A stretch of 20,049 nucleotides of DNA. Origin: an uncultured Prevotella sp. (GTDB taxonomy: Bacteria; Bacteroidota; Bacteroidia; Bacteroidales; Bacteroidaceae). Positions 7,697-15,232 of this stretch are shown here, piece by piece; within the stretch, counting starts at the first letter, position 1; every line of letters begins with the position of its first letter. Both the position numbers and the translations under genes were made by a program. The notes under the pieces were generated by a model. It did not search any database and was not told the DNA's origin. It was given only the letters and a program-made list of their open reading frames with translations. The DNA lies in assembly GCA_934272845.1 (NCBI GenBank), contig CAKQSF010000028.1, forward strand, positions 1 through 20,049, written 5' to 3'.

Positions 7697-7712
7697 TGTT
7701 TCATGTGGAACA
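7697..7712. promoter_or_regulatory. parS-like site 2
   Basis: TGTTTCATGTGGAACA reads TGTTCCACATGAAACA on the minus strand. It matches the parS consensus at 15 of 16 positions, with one change in the central CACGTG (to CACATG). It lies 82 bp from site 1 in inverted orientation and 22 bp before the uvrC start codon. Two such sites in a 100-bp intergenic interval are very unlikely by chance. Strength in ParB binding may be lower because the central step is altered. Confidence 0.65.
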
Positions 7713-7733
7713 TTAATGTTACATGCAACTTTT

Positions 7734-9599
7734 ATGACTAAAAAAGAGAACGAACAGAGGCTTGAAAGGCTCAAAAACATAGTACTTAGCATGCCCGAAA
7801 AACCCGGCTCTTATCAGTACTATGACGCCGAAGGAACCATCATTTATGTAGGCAAAGCAAAGAACCTTAAGAGGCGTGTTTCTTCTTATTTTCACAAAGA
7901 AGTAGACCGCTATAAAACGAAGGTTCTTGTATCTAAAATATGCGACATAACCTACACTATTGTGAACACAGAAGAGGATGCGCTACTGCTCGAAAATGCC
8001 CTAATAAAGAAGTATAATCCGCGCTATAACGTTCTACTAAAAGACGGTAAAACCTACCCTTCCATCTGCATTACATACGAGCCTTATCCACGCATTTTCA
8101 AAACAAGAACAATAAACAAAAAGGTCGGAATTTACTATGGTCCCTACTCTCATCTAGGGTCTATGTATACTATTCTCGACCTCATAAAGAAACTCTATAA
8201 ACCACGAACTTGTCGGCTTCCGTTAACGAAACAAAGCGCATTAGACGGGCGTTATAAACCATGTTTAGAATACCACATAAAGAACTGCGGAGCACCATGC
8301 ATCGGGGCACAAACGTACGAAGAATACCAGGAAAACATCAATATGGCACGCGAAATTCTTAAGGGAAATACGCGTATTTTAAGCGATATTGTGTACAAAA
8401 AAATGATGGAAGCAGCGGAGAAATTGCGATTCGAAGAGGCTGAAATACTAAAAAAGCAATACCTTCTTATAGAGCAATTCTGCGCAAAAAGCGAGGTTGT
8501 AAGCCACACAATAACGGACATTGATGTCTTCTGCATAGATGATGATGACGCTAAAAATAACGCTTTCATCAACTATATGCACGTCACTAACGGCACCATT
8601 AACCAGTCGTTTACATACGAATATAAACGCAAATTGGACGAATCGGACGCGGACCTCTTACTGTCTGCTATCATCGAAATAAGAGACCGTTTTCATAGCA
8701 CAGCGAAGGAAACGATAGTTCCTTTTGAAATAGATTGGAAACTGGATGAAACCAAGTTTTTCGTACCGCAGAGAGGCGATAAATACCACCTCTTAGAGTT
8801 ATCACAAATGAACTGTAGACAGTACCGATTCGACCGGTTAAAGCAGGCTGAGAAACTTAATCCTGAACAGAAATACACGCGTCTGATGAAGGAATTACAG
8901 GATAAATTGAAGTTAGAAAAGTTGCCCTACACCATCGAATTATTCGACAATTCAAACATCTCGGGCACTGATGCCGTTGCTGGTTGCGTGGTATATAAAG
9001 GTATGAAACCATCGAAAAAAGACTACCGTCGTTATAATATTAAAACGGTAGTTGGCCCCGATGATTACGCTAGCATGAAGGAGGTTGTAGGACGTCGCTA
9101 CCGTCGCTTTACTACTGATTATGTAGGCGAAGAAAAGGATGCAGAACAAGCATTTCCTGACCTTATAATTACCGATGGCGGTATAGGACAAATGAACATC
9201 GTTCGTGAGGTTATCGAGGACGAATTAGGGCTAAAAATCCCCATAGCAGGCCTTGCAAAAGACGATAAACACCGCACAAACGAGTTACTTTTTGGATTTC
9301 CACCGAAGACGATCCAGTTAAAAACAGAGAGTGAACTATTCCATCTTCTGACTCAAATGCAGGATGAAGTGCACCGATATGCCATCACTTTCCACCGCGA
9401 AAAGCGTTCAAAGCATGCTCTTCACAGCGAATTAGACGACATAAAAGGTATCGGCCCGAAGGCTTCTGAAGCGTTATTAAAGGCTTTTAAAAGCGTTAAA
9501 CGCCTGAAAGAAGCATCACAAGACAGCAACAGACACGATGAAATCGCTACCGTTGTGGGCCCTGCAAAAGCCAAAATCATAATAGAACACTTTAAATAA
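7734..9599 (+). CDS. uvrC: Excinuclease ABC subunit C
   Basis: UvrC makes the two incisions around a lesion in nucleotide excision repair after UvrA/UvrB loading. The protein has the N-terminal GIY-YIG nuclease domain (about residues 20-98, PEKPGSYQYY, then IIYVGKAKNLKRR, then EEDALLLENALIKKY), a UvrB-interaction UVR motif near MEAAEKLRFEEAEILKKQ, the RNase H-like C-terminal nuclease (FDNSNISGTDAVAG with the first catalytic Asp, then ITDGGIGQM), and a terminal helix-hairpin-helix region (IKGIGPKASEALL). From the ATG at 7734 it is 621 residues, normal length. An in-frame ATG at 7716 would add six residues (MLHATF); I prefer 7734 because MTKKENEQRL resembles family starts and 7716 is only 4 bp from the parS-like site. 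About 211 bp without a gene follow before deoC. Confidence 0.95.
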   Translation: MTKKENEQRLERLKNIVLSMPEKPGSYQYYDAEGTIIYVGKAKNLKRRVSSYFHKEVDRYKTKVLVSKICDITYTIVNTEEDALLLENALIKKYNPRYNVLLKDGKTYPSICITYEPYPRIFKTRTINKKVGIYYGPYSHLGSMYTILDLIKKLYKPRTCRLPLTKQSALDGRYKPCLEYHIKNCGAPCIGAQTYEEYQENINMAREILKGNTRILSDIVYKKMMEAAEKLRFEEAEILKKQYLLIEQFCAKSEVVSHTITDIDVFCIDDDDAKNNAFINYMHVTNGTINQSFTYEYKRKLDESDADLLLSAIIEIRDRFHSTAKETIVPFEIDWKLDETKFFVPQRGDKYHLLELSQMNCRQYRFDRLKQAEKLNPEQKYTRLMKELQDKLKLEKLPYTIELFDNSNISGTDAVAGCVVYKGMKPSKKDYRRYNIKTVVGPDDYASMKEVVGRRYRRFTTDYVGEEKDAEQAFPDLIITDGGIGQMNIVREVIEDELGLKIPIAGLAKDDKHRTNELLFGFPPKTIQLKTESELFHLLTQMQDEVHRYAITFHREKRSKHALHSELDDIKGIGPKASEALLKAFKSVKRLKEASQDSNRHDEIATVVGPAKAKIIIEHFK

Positions 9600-9810
9600 G
9601 GGCCACAAAAAAAGGTCACCCAACTCTCAAGCCCCCACACCCACCCCCCCTCCCTGAGGAGAGAGAAAGTCACGAAACAACAGTTGACGAAATTATATGC
9701 TATAAATATCGCTGTAATTACTGGTTAAAAGACAAAATTAATTCCGCCATAATAACAAGCATATTTCACCATAGAAACGAATAAAAAACAATAAAAAGCA
9801 ACAAAAAACA

Positions 9811-10611
9811 ATGGAAGAACTAAGAAAAATCATTGCCGAAAAGGTAGTACAGAACGACACAGAAGAAGTTAAACGCTTTCTGTTCAGTTCCATGGATTTC
9901 ACCACACTGAAGTGTACAGACAGCGAACAGTCCGTCATGGCATTCGTAGACCGCGTAAACAAATGGGATGATGAGCGTCCAGACCTTCCACATCCAGCAG
10001 CAATATGCGTTTATCCATGTTTTGCAAGCATCGTAAACGAGTGTTTAGAGGTAGACGGAGTTGAAATAGCCTGCGTCAGTGGCTCTTTTCCTTCATCACA
10101 AACGTTCCTTGAAGTAAAGACCGTAGAGACCGCATTAGCGATAAAAGACGGTGCCACGGAGATAGATATGGTGATGCCCGTAGGACGTTTTCTTGCTGGC
10201 GATGAAGAGGGTGTAACAGACGAAATACGTGAGATGAAAGCCGTTTGCGGTGATGATGTACGCCTAAAAGTAATCCTCGAAACTGGCTGTCTGAAGACTC
10301 CAGAGAACATACGCAAGGCATCATTCCTCGCAATGAACGCAGGTGCCGATTTCATAAAGACCAGCACAGGCAAAGAGTCTGTTTCTGCCACTCCCGATGC
10401 TGCCTACACCATGTGTCAATGCATTAAAGAATACTATCAGCAGACAGGCAGGAAGGTAGGTTTTAAGCCCGCTGGCGGCATAAATAGTAGTATGGACGCC
10501 ATCATCTACTATACCATCGTTAAGGAGGTCTTAGGCGAAGACTGGCTCAATCACGACCTCTTCCGCATTGGCACTTCACGACTAGCAGACGTGCTGTTAG
10601 GGGAGATTTAA
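9811..10611 (+). CDS. deoC: Deoxyribose-phosphate aldolase
   Basis: DeoC reversibly cleaves 2-deoxyribose 5-phosphate to glyceraldehyde 3-phosphate and acetaldehyde, the last step in using deoxynucleosides as carbon source. The 266-residue protein contains the catalytic set of the class I aldolase: D119 in ATEIDM, K153 in RLKVILETG, the Schiff-base lysine K183 in FIKTSTGK, and K219 in GFKPAGGI. The N-terminal helical part, about 25 residues longer than the minimal barrel, is common in Bacteroidetes. The ATG at 9811 has a strongly A-rich leader (ACAAAAAACA), typical of this phylum. No other nucleoside-catabolism gene is adjacent. The 211-bp gap to uvrC has a C-rich run near 9630-9650 and no ORF. 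A long CTAG array starts 5 bp after the stop. Confidence 0.96.
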   Translation: MEELRKIIAEKVVQNDTEEVKRFLFSSMDFTTLKCTDSEQSVMAFVDRVNKWDDERPDLPHPAAICVYPCFASIVNECLEVDGVEIACVSGSFPSSQTFLEVKTVETALAIKDGATEIDMVMPVGRFLAGDEEGVTDEIREMKAVCGDDVRLKVILETGCLKTPENIRKASFLAMNAGADFIKTSTGKESVSATPDAAYTMCQCIKEYYQQTGRKVGFKPAGGINSSMDAIIYYTIVKEVLGEDWLNHDLFRIGTSRLADVLLGEI

Positions 10612-10615
10612 AACA

Positions 10616-11050
10616 GGCTAGAGGGGCTAGGAAGGACTAGGAAGGGCTAGAAAGGACTAGAAGGACTAGGAGGGGCTAGGAAGACTAGAAGGACTAGAAG
10701 ACTAGGAAGGACTAGAAAGGGCTAGAAGGGCTAGAAGACTAGGAAGGGCTAGGAAGGACTAGAGGGGCTAGGAAGGACTAGAGGGGCTAGGAAGGACTAG
10801 GAAGGACCAGGAAAGGCAAGAAGGACTAGAAGGGCTAGGAAGGACCAGAAGACTAGGAAGGCTAGAAGGACTAGAAGGCTAGAAGGGCTAGGAAGGCTAG
10901 AAGGACTTGAAGGGCTAGGAAGGACTAGAAGGACTTGAAGGGCTAGGAAGGACTAGAAGGACTAGTAGGCTAGGAAGGGCTAGAAGGGCTAGGATGGGCT
11001 AGAAGGGCTAGGATGGGCTAGAAGACTAGGAAGGACTAGGAAGGACTAGG
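10616..11050. repeat. CTAG array 2 (purine-rich on the plus strand)
   Basis: I count about 42 CTAG tetramers in about 430 bp, separated by G/A tracts so that the unit is 8-10 bp, roughly CTAG-(G)AAGG-R. A few units are decayed (GACCAG, GACTTG). The plus strand is almost free of C outside CTAG, and T outside CTAG is rare. TAG stops run through it and there is no open frame of note. It lies between the convergent genes deoC and the polyprenyl synthetase, and it accounts for most of the 546-bp gap. It is the inverse complement type of the array at 7378-7560. It has no unique spacers, so it is a degenerate minisatellite, not a CRISPR array. Confidence 0.9.
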
Positions 11051-11112
11051 AAGGCTTAGAAGGCCTTAAGAAATGGCTGGAAAAACTAAGATAAACTTGC
11101 CCCTATAATGAT

Positions 11113-11143
11113 AAAAAGCCTGCGCTAATTGCGCAGGCTTTTT
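11113..11143. terminator. Bidirectional intrinsic terminator
   Basis: AAAAAGCCTGCGC (11113-11125) pairs perfectly with GCGCAGGCTTTTT (11131-11143) around the loop TAATT. With A- and T-runs on both sides it can stop transcription from deoC and the CTAG array on the plus strand and from the polyprenyl synthetase gene on the minus strand, whose stop is 15 bp away. Confidence 0.92.
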
Positions 11144-11157
11144 GTTATTTTACAACC

Positions 11158-12138
11158 TTATTTTTTTCTTTCTATCACAAAATCGAGATACGCCGTCAAG
11201 GCATCCTTTATCTGTTCATCCTTGACACGTTTTTCAATGAACACAAGGGCATCATTACGCATGCGCTGCATGACCATTTCAGCATACTCAATGCCACCAT
11301 TTTCCTTTGTAAAAGCCACTAATCTGGCGATTTCTTCGGGCGTTGCAGTAAGTTGTTTAACCTTATGCGCTACGGCTATCATAGCCTCGTCATGCGTAGA
11401 GAGTAGGGCGTGAATGGCAGGTAAAGTGAGTTTTCCCTCAGCCATATCGTTGCCCGTAGGCTTTCCTATCTCTGTATTGTCATAATAATCGAATATGTCA
11501 TCACGAATTTGGAATACAATACCCAGTTGTTGCCCAAACAAACGAGCCGCTTCTTCGTCTTTTTCAGACGCTCCCACCGACATTGCTCCCATCACACAAC
11601 ACGCCTCGAACAGTGCCGCTGTCTTCATCTTTATGACGCTGTAATATGCTTCTTCACTGATGTTTTCCGACCCATTACTCGTCATCTGTAGTATTTCGCC
11701 ATTAGAGAGCACCTGACCTAACTTTGCGAGATACTCCACTACGGCATTATTATCAGCCTTTGCAACATTAAGCAGAGCCGTAGAAAGTATATAATCTCCT
11801 ACCAACACCGCTACTCTGTTACCATAAAGAGCATTGACACTCGCCTGCCCCCTGCGCTCCGCCGACTCGTCTACTATGTCGTCATGAACCAATGACGCCG
11901 TATGAAGCAGTTCAAGACCCAATGCTGCACGGTATGTCGTCTCTGTCACGTTGCCAAAGTTACGTGCCATAAGCAGTATGAGCATAGGTCGCATACGCTT
12001 TCCCGCACGCTGACGTATGTGGTTCAGGGCGATAGAAAGTTGTCCGTCGCTGTGACTTAACGACTCAGCGAACATCTCGTTAAAGACAACAATATTATCC
12101 TCTATAGGTCTGCGAATTGTGGATATAAAATCTTTCAT
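11158..12138 (-). CDS. Trans-isoprenyl (polyprenyl) diphosphate synthase
   Basis: This all-helical prenyltransferase extends allylic diphosphates with isopentenyl diphosphate. The 326-residue protein has GKRMRP (46-51), the first Asp-rich motif HDDIVDE (85-91) followed by RRG, and the second Asp-rich motif QIRDDIFDYYD (210-220), plus GNDMAEGKLTLP (229-240). The residues before the first motif (ELLHTASLVHDD) are small, which fits a medium- or long-chain product such as the side chain of menaquinone, but chain length cannot be set by eye, so I leave the ispB/hepT choice open. It reads away from polA with a 150-bp divergent region between them, and ends at a shared terminator. Confidence 0.92.
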   Translation of the reverse strand: MKDFISTIRRPIEDNIVVFNEMFAESLSHSDGQLSIALNHIRQRAGKRMRPMLILLMARNFGNVTETTYRAALGLELLHTASLVHDDIVDESAERRGQASVNALYGNRVAVLVGDYILSTALLNVAKADNNAVVEYLAKLGQVLSNGEILQMTSNGSENISEEAYYSVIKMKTAALFEACCVMGAMSVGASEKDEEAARLFGQQLGIVFQIRDDIFDYYDNTEIGKPTGNDMAEGKLTLPAIHALLSTHDEAMIAVAHKVKQLTATPEEIARLVAFTKENGGIEYAEMVMQRMRNDALVFIEKRVKDEQIKDALTAYLDFVIERKK

Positions 12139-12155
12139 AAGTATATTTTCTCATG

Positions 12156-12163
12156 CAAAATTA
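12156..12163 (-). promoter_or_regulatory. Candidate -7 element for the polyprenyl synthetase gene
   Basis: TAATTTTG on the minus strand is an exact TAnnTTTG match and the same octamer as in the frd promoter candidate. It lies 17 bp from the start codon, implying a very short leader. No clear TTTG is found at the -33 distance, so confidence is low. Confidence 0.3.
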
Positions 12164-12288
12164 CAAAAAAAATCTTGGTTTTCATTCACATTATAATCAT
12201 ATTTGAAAAAATATTAGTAATTTTACATCTTAAAAACATTGTCACAACCACAAGTGACATTATAAATACATAATACAATCTCTATCAA

Positions 12289-15054
12289 ATGCCACAGAAA
12301 CTTTTTCTCATCGATGCCTACGCACTGATTTACCGCAGTTACTACGCCCTCATTCGCGCCCCACGCATCAACTCGAAAGGGCTTAATACAAGTGCCATAA
12401 TGGGCTTCTGTAACACTCTCCATGAGGTGTTGCAAAAGGAAAAACCTACTCATATCGCTGTGGCATTCGACCACGGCAAAACCTTCCGCCACGATGCTTT
12501 CCCCGAATATAAAGCACAACGCGAGGAGACTCCTGAAGACATACGTCTCTCTATCCCCATCATTAAGAATATACTCGAGGCTTACAAGATACCAATACTC
12601 CAAGTTGACGGCTACGAGGCTGACGACGTTATCGGCACGGTTGCTGGCATAGGAGAACGCGGTGGTATGGACGTCTATATGCTGACGCCCGATAAAGACT
12701 ACGCCCAACTCGTCACAGATCACATCAAGATGTACCGCCCCAAACACGGTGGTGGTTATGACATCATGGGGCCCGCAGAGGTATGCGAGAAGTATGGCAT
12801 AGAGAACACATCACAAGTCATCGACCTCCTCGGCTTAATGGGCGACTCGGCAGACAACTTCCCTGGCTGTCCCGGTGTGGGAGAGAAAACCGCAGCGAAA
12901 CTCATCGGGCAGTTTGGCAGCATCGATGCGCTCCTCGCCAACACCGCTTCACTCAAGGGCAAGATGAAGGAGAAGGTGGAGAACGCTGTGGAAGATATTA
13001 AGATGTCAAAGTATCTCGCCACCATCCGCACCGACGTTCCGATGAACATCACCCTCGACTCCATGGCGGTTCAAGAGCCCGACGAGCAAAAACTCTCTGA
13101 AATCTTCGCCGAACTAGAGTTCAAGGCCTTTGCCGACAGAATTCTTAATAAACCTAAGCCAGTACAAAAAAGTGTTAATTTACAACTCGATTTGTTTGCA
13201 ACACAGCCGACCAACGGTGAAGAAGTGAAAATAAACGAAGAGAAAAAGCATTTTAATTCCAAGGAAGTTAAATACGTGCTCGTTGATAATCAGGAAGATA
13301 TGCAAAGCCTTTGCGGTCGGTTAGCACATTGCAAAGAATTTGCTTTTGACACAGAAACAACCTCAACGAGTGCTATTGACGCAGAACTCGTAGGACTAAG
13401 TTTCGCCATTGAAGAAAAGGAGGCGTTTTACGTTCCGGTGCCTCCTACCCGAGATGAGGCGATGAAGGTTCTAGAAATTTTCCGCACCGCATACGAAAGT
13501 GACCAACCTCTGAAGATTGCGCAAAACGCAAAGTATGACATCACGGTGCTCCGCGGTTATGGCATCGAGGTGAAGGGCAAGTTGTGGGACACGATGATCG
13601 CCCACTACCTCATCAACCCCGAACTGCGCCACAACATGGACTACATGGCAGAGACACTTCTCAACTATGAGACCATACACATCGAAGAACTCATCGGGCC
13701 TAAGGGCAAGAACCAAAAGTGCATGCGCGATGTAGACATTGCGAAGGTAAAGGACTACGCTGCTGAAGACGCTGACATCACGCTCCGCCTGAAACACGCA
13801 CTCGAACCTTTGTTGAAAGAGAAAGGTGCCGAACAACTCTTCCACGAAGTGGAGATGCCACTCGTCCCCGTACTTGTAGAGATGGAGACCAATGGAGTGG
13901 TTCTCGACACGAAAGCCATCGCTGATGTCAACCGACTGCTTACGGAACGCGCCCAGAAAACCGAGCAAGAGATATACGAACTGGCAGGCGAAGAGTTCAA
14001 CATCGCATCGCCGCGACAGGTGGGCGACATTCTCTTCGGCAAGATGCAGATAGTCGATAAGCCTAAGAAGACAAAGACAGGACAGTACGTCACCAGCGAG
14101 GAAGTGCTGCAACAACTGCGTTCCAAGAGCCCTATAGTAGAGAAAATACTTGACTATCGCGGTCTGAAGAAACTCCTCGGCACCTACGTGGAGGCACTGC
14201 CGAAACTGATAAATCCACGCACCGGACACATACATACGTCTTTTAATCAATGCGTTACAGCCACAGGGCGCCTATCATCATCCGATCCTAACCTGCAGAA
14301 CATACCTATACGTACCGAGGACGGCAAAGAGATACGCCGCTGCTTCATACCAGAAGAGGGCGAGATGTTCTTCTCTGCCGACTACAGTCAGGTAGAACTG
14401 CGCATCATGGCGAGTCTCTCTGGCGACGAGAACATGATATCCGCCTTCGTCAGCGGACAGGATATCCATGCCGCCACGTCAGCAAAGATATACCATAAGG
14501 ACATCAGCGAGGTTACTAAAGACGAACGTCGCAAGGCGAAAAGTGCCAACTTCGGCATCATCTACGGCATCTCCGCCTTCGGTCTCGCACAGGGGCTCGA
14601 CATAGACCGCCGTGAGGCTAAGGAACTGATAGACGGTTACTTCCGCACCTTCCCAAAGGTTATGGACTACATAGAAGAGGCTAAAAAGAAGGCCGCTGAG
14701 CGTGGCTATGCCGAGACGCTGATGGGGCGCCGTCGTTACCTGCCCGACATCACTTCGCGCAACGCCACCGTGCGTTCCTTTGCTGAGCGCAACGCTGTCA
14801 ATGCGCCTATCCAAGGTACTGCTGCCGACATCATGAAGGTGGCTATGATTCGCATACACAACCGCATTAAACGCGAGGGGCTTCATGCCAAGATGATTCT
14901 TCAGGTGCACGACGAACTTAACTTCTCCGTGCCCGTAAGCGAGAAGGACAGGCTGCAGCGCCTCGTCATTGAGGAGATGCAAGGGGCAGCACACCTCGCC
15001 GTACCTCTCATTGCCGACTGCGGATGGGGAAAGAACTGGCTGGAAGCGCATTAG
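12289..15054 (+). CDS. polA: DNA polymerase I
   Basis: PolA fills gaps in repair and replaces RNA primers. The 921-residue protein carries all three domains. The 5' nuclease has LFLIDAYALIYRSYYA (5-20), FDHGKTFRHDAFPEYKAQR, YEADDVIG, TPDKDYAQLV (133-142) and the helix-hairpin-helix region GCPGVGEKTAAKL. The 3'-5' exonuclease is intact: FDTETT with D354/E356, QNAKYD, and YAAEDAD. The polymerase has motif A SADYSQVELR with D698, motif B from K751 with F755 and Y759 (KSANFGIIYG), and motif C QVHDELNFSV with D875/E876. F755 is the position that in the family favours discrimination against dideoxynucleotides. The length is normal. The start at 12289 places the first motif at the N-terminus. It is divergent from the polyprenyl synthetase gene and followed directly by an AT-rich satellite, not by an obvious terminator. 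Confidence 0.97.
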   Translation: MPQKLFLIDAYALIYRSYYALIRAPRINSKGLNTSAIMGFCNTLHEVLQKEKPTHIAVAFDHGKTFRHDAFPEYKAQREETPEDIRLSIPIIKNILEAYKIPILQVDGYEADDVIGTVAGIGERGGMDVYMLTPDKDYAQLVTDHIKMYRPKHGGGYDIMGPAEVCEKYGIENTSQVIDLLGLMGDSADNFPGCPGVGEKTAAKLIGQFGSIDALLANTASLKGKMKEKVENAVEDIKMSKYLATIRTDVPMNITLDSMAVQEPDEQKLSEIFAELEFKAFADRILNKPKPVQKSVNLQLDLFATQPTNGEEVKINEEKKHFNSKEVKYVLVDNQEDMQSLCGRLAHCKEFAFDTETTSTSAIDAELVGLSFAIEEKEAFYVPVPPTRDEAMKVLEIFRTAYESDQPLKIAQNAKYDITVLRGYGIEVKGKLWDTMIAHYLINPELRHNMDYMAETLLNYETIHIEELIGPKGKNQKCMRDVDIAKVKDYAAEDADITLRLKHALEPLLKEKGAEQLFHEVEMPLVPVLVEMETNGVVLDTKAIADVNRLLTERAQKTEQEIYELAGEEFNIASPRQVGDILFGKMQIVDKPKKTKTGQYVTSEEVLQQLRSKSPIVEKILDYRGLKKLLGTYVEALPKLINPRTGHIHTSFNQCVTATGRLSSSDPNLQNIPIRTEDGKEIRRCFIPEEGEMFFSADYSQVELRIMASLSGDENMISAFVSGQDIHAATSAKIYHKDISEVTKDERRKAKSANFGIIYGISAFGLAQGLDIDRREAKELIDGYFRTFPKVMDYIEEAKKKAAERGYAETLMGRRRYLPDITSRNATVRSFAERNAVNAPIQGTAADIMKVAMIRIHNRIKREGLHAKMILQVHDELNFSVPVSEKDRLQRLVIEEMQGAAHLAVPLIADCGWGKNWLEAH

Positions 15055-15232
15055 TTAATTGATAATTAATAATTAATAATTAATAATTAGGCTACGCCAG
15101 TTTAATGAATAATGAATAATTAATAATTAATAATTAATAATTAGGCTACGCCAGTTTAATGAACTATGAATTGTGAATTATTCATTATTCATTATTAATT
15201 ATGAATTGTGAATTGTGAATTATGAATTATGA
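15055..15232. repeat. AT-rich satellite with a duplicated GC-containing module
   Basis: It consists of TAATAATTAATAATT and GAATTATGAATTGTG type repeats. A 23-bp module, beginning TTAGGCTACGCCAG, occurs at 15087-15109 and again at 15141-15163, a 54-bp period that includes the flanking AT repeat. The right end supplies the start codon of the protease gene. It is related to the satellite at 640-840. Confidence 0.85.

Noticed and set aside
9600..9810. Hidden small gene between uvrC and deoC
   Set aside because: No frame with plausible start, length and composition is present; the sequence has a C-rich run and AT-rich promoter-like DNA only.
10616..11050. CRISPR array
   Set aside because: The repeating unit is only 8-10 bp and there are no unique spacers of constant length. 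No cas gene is nearby.
13471..14250. 259-codon open frame on the minus strand within polA, and similar long antisense frames at 12223-12747, 14479-15051 and 15886-16419
   Set aside because: They are shadows of the codon use of polA and the protease, which show complete catalytic motifs on the plus strand. The antisense products show no recognisable domain.
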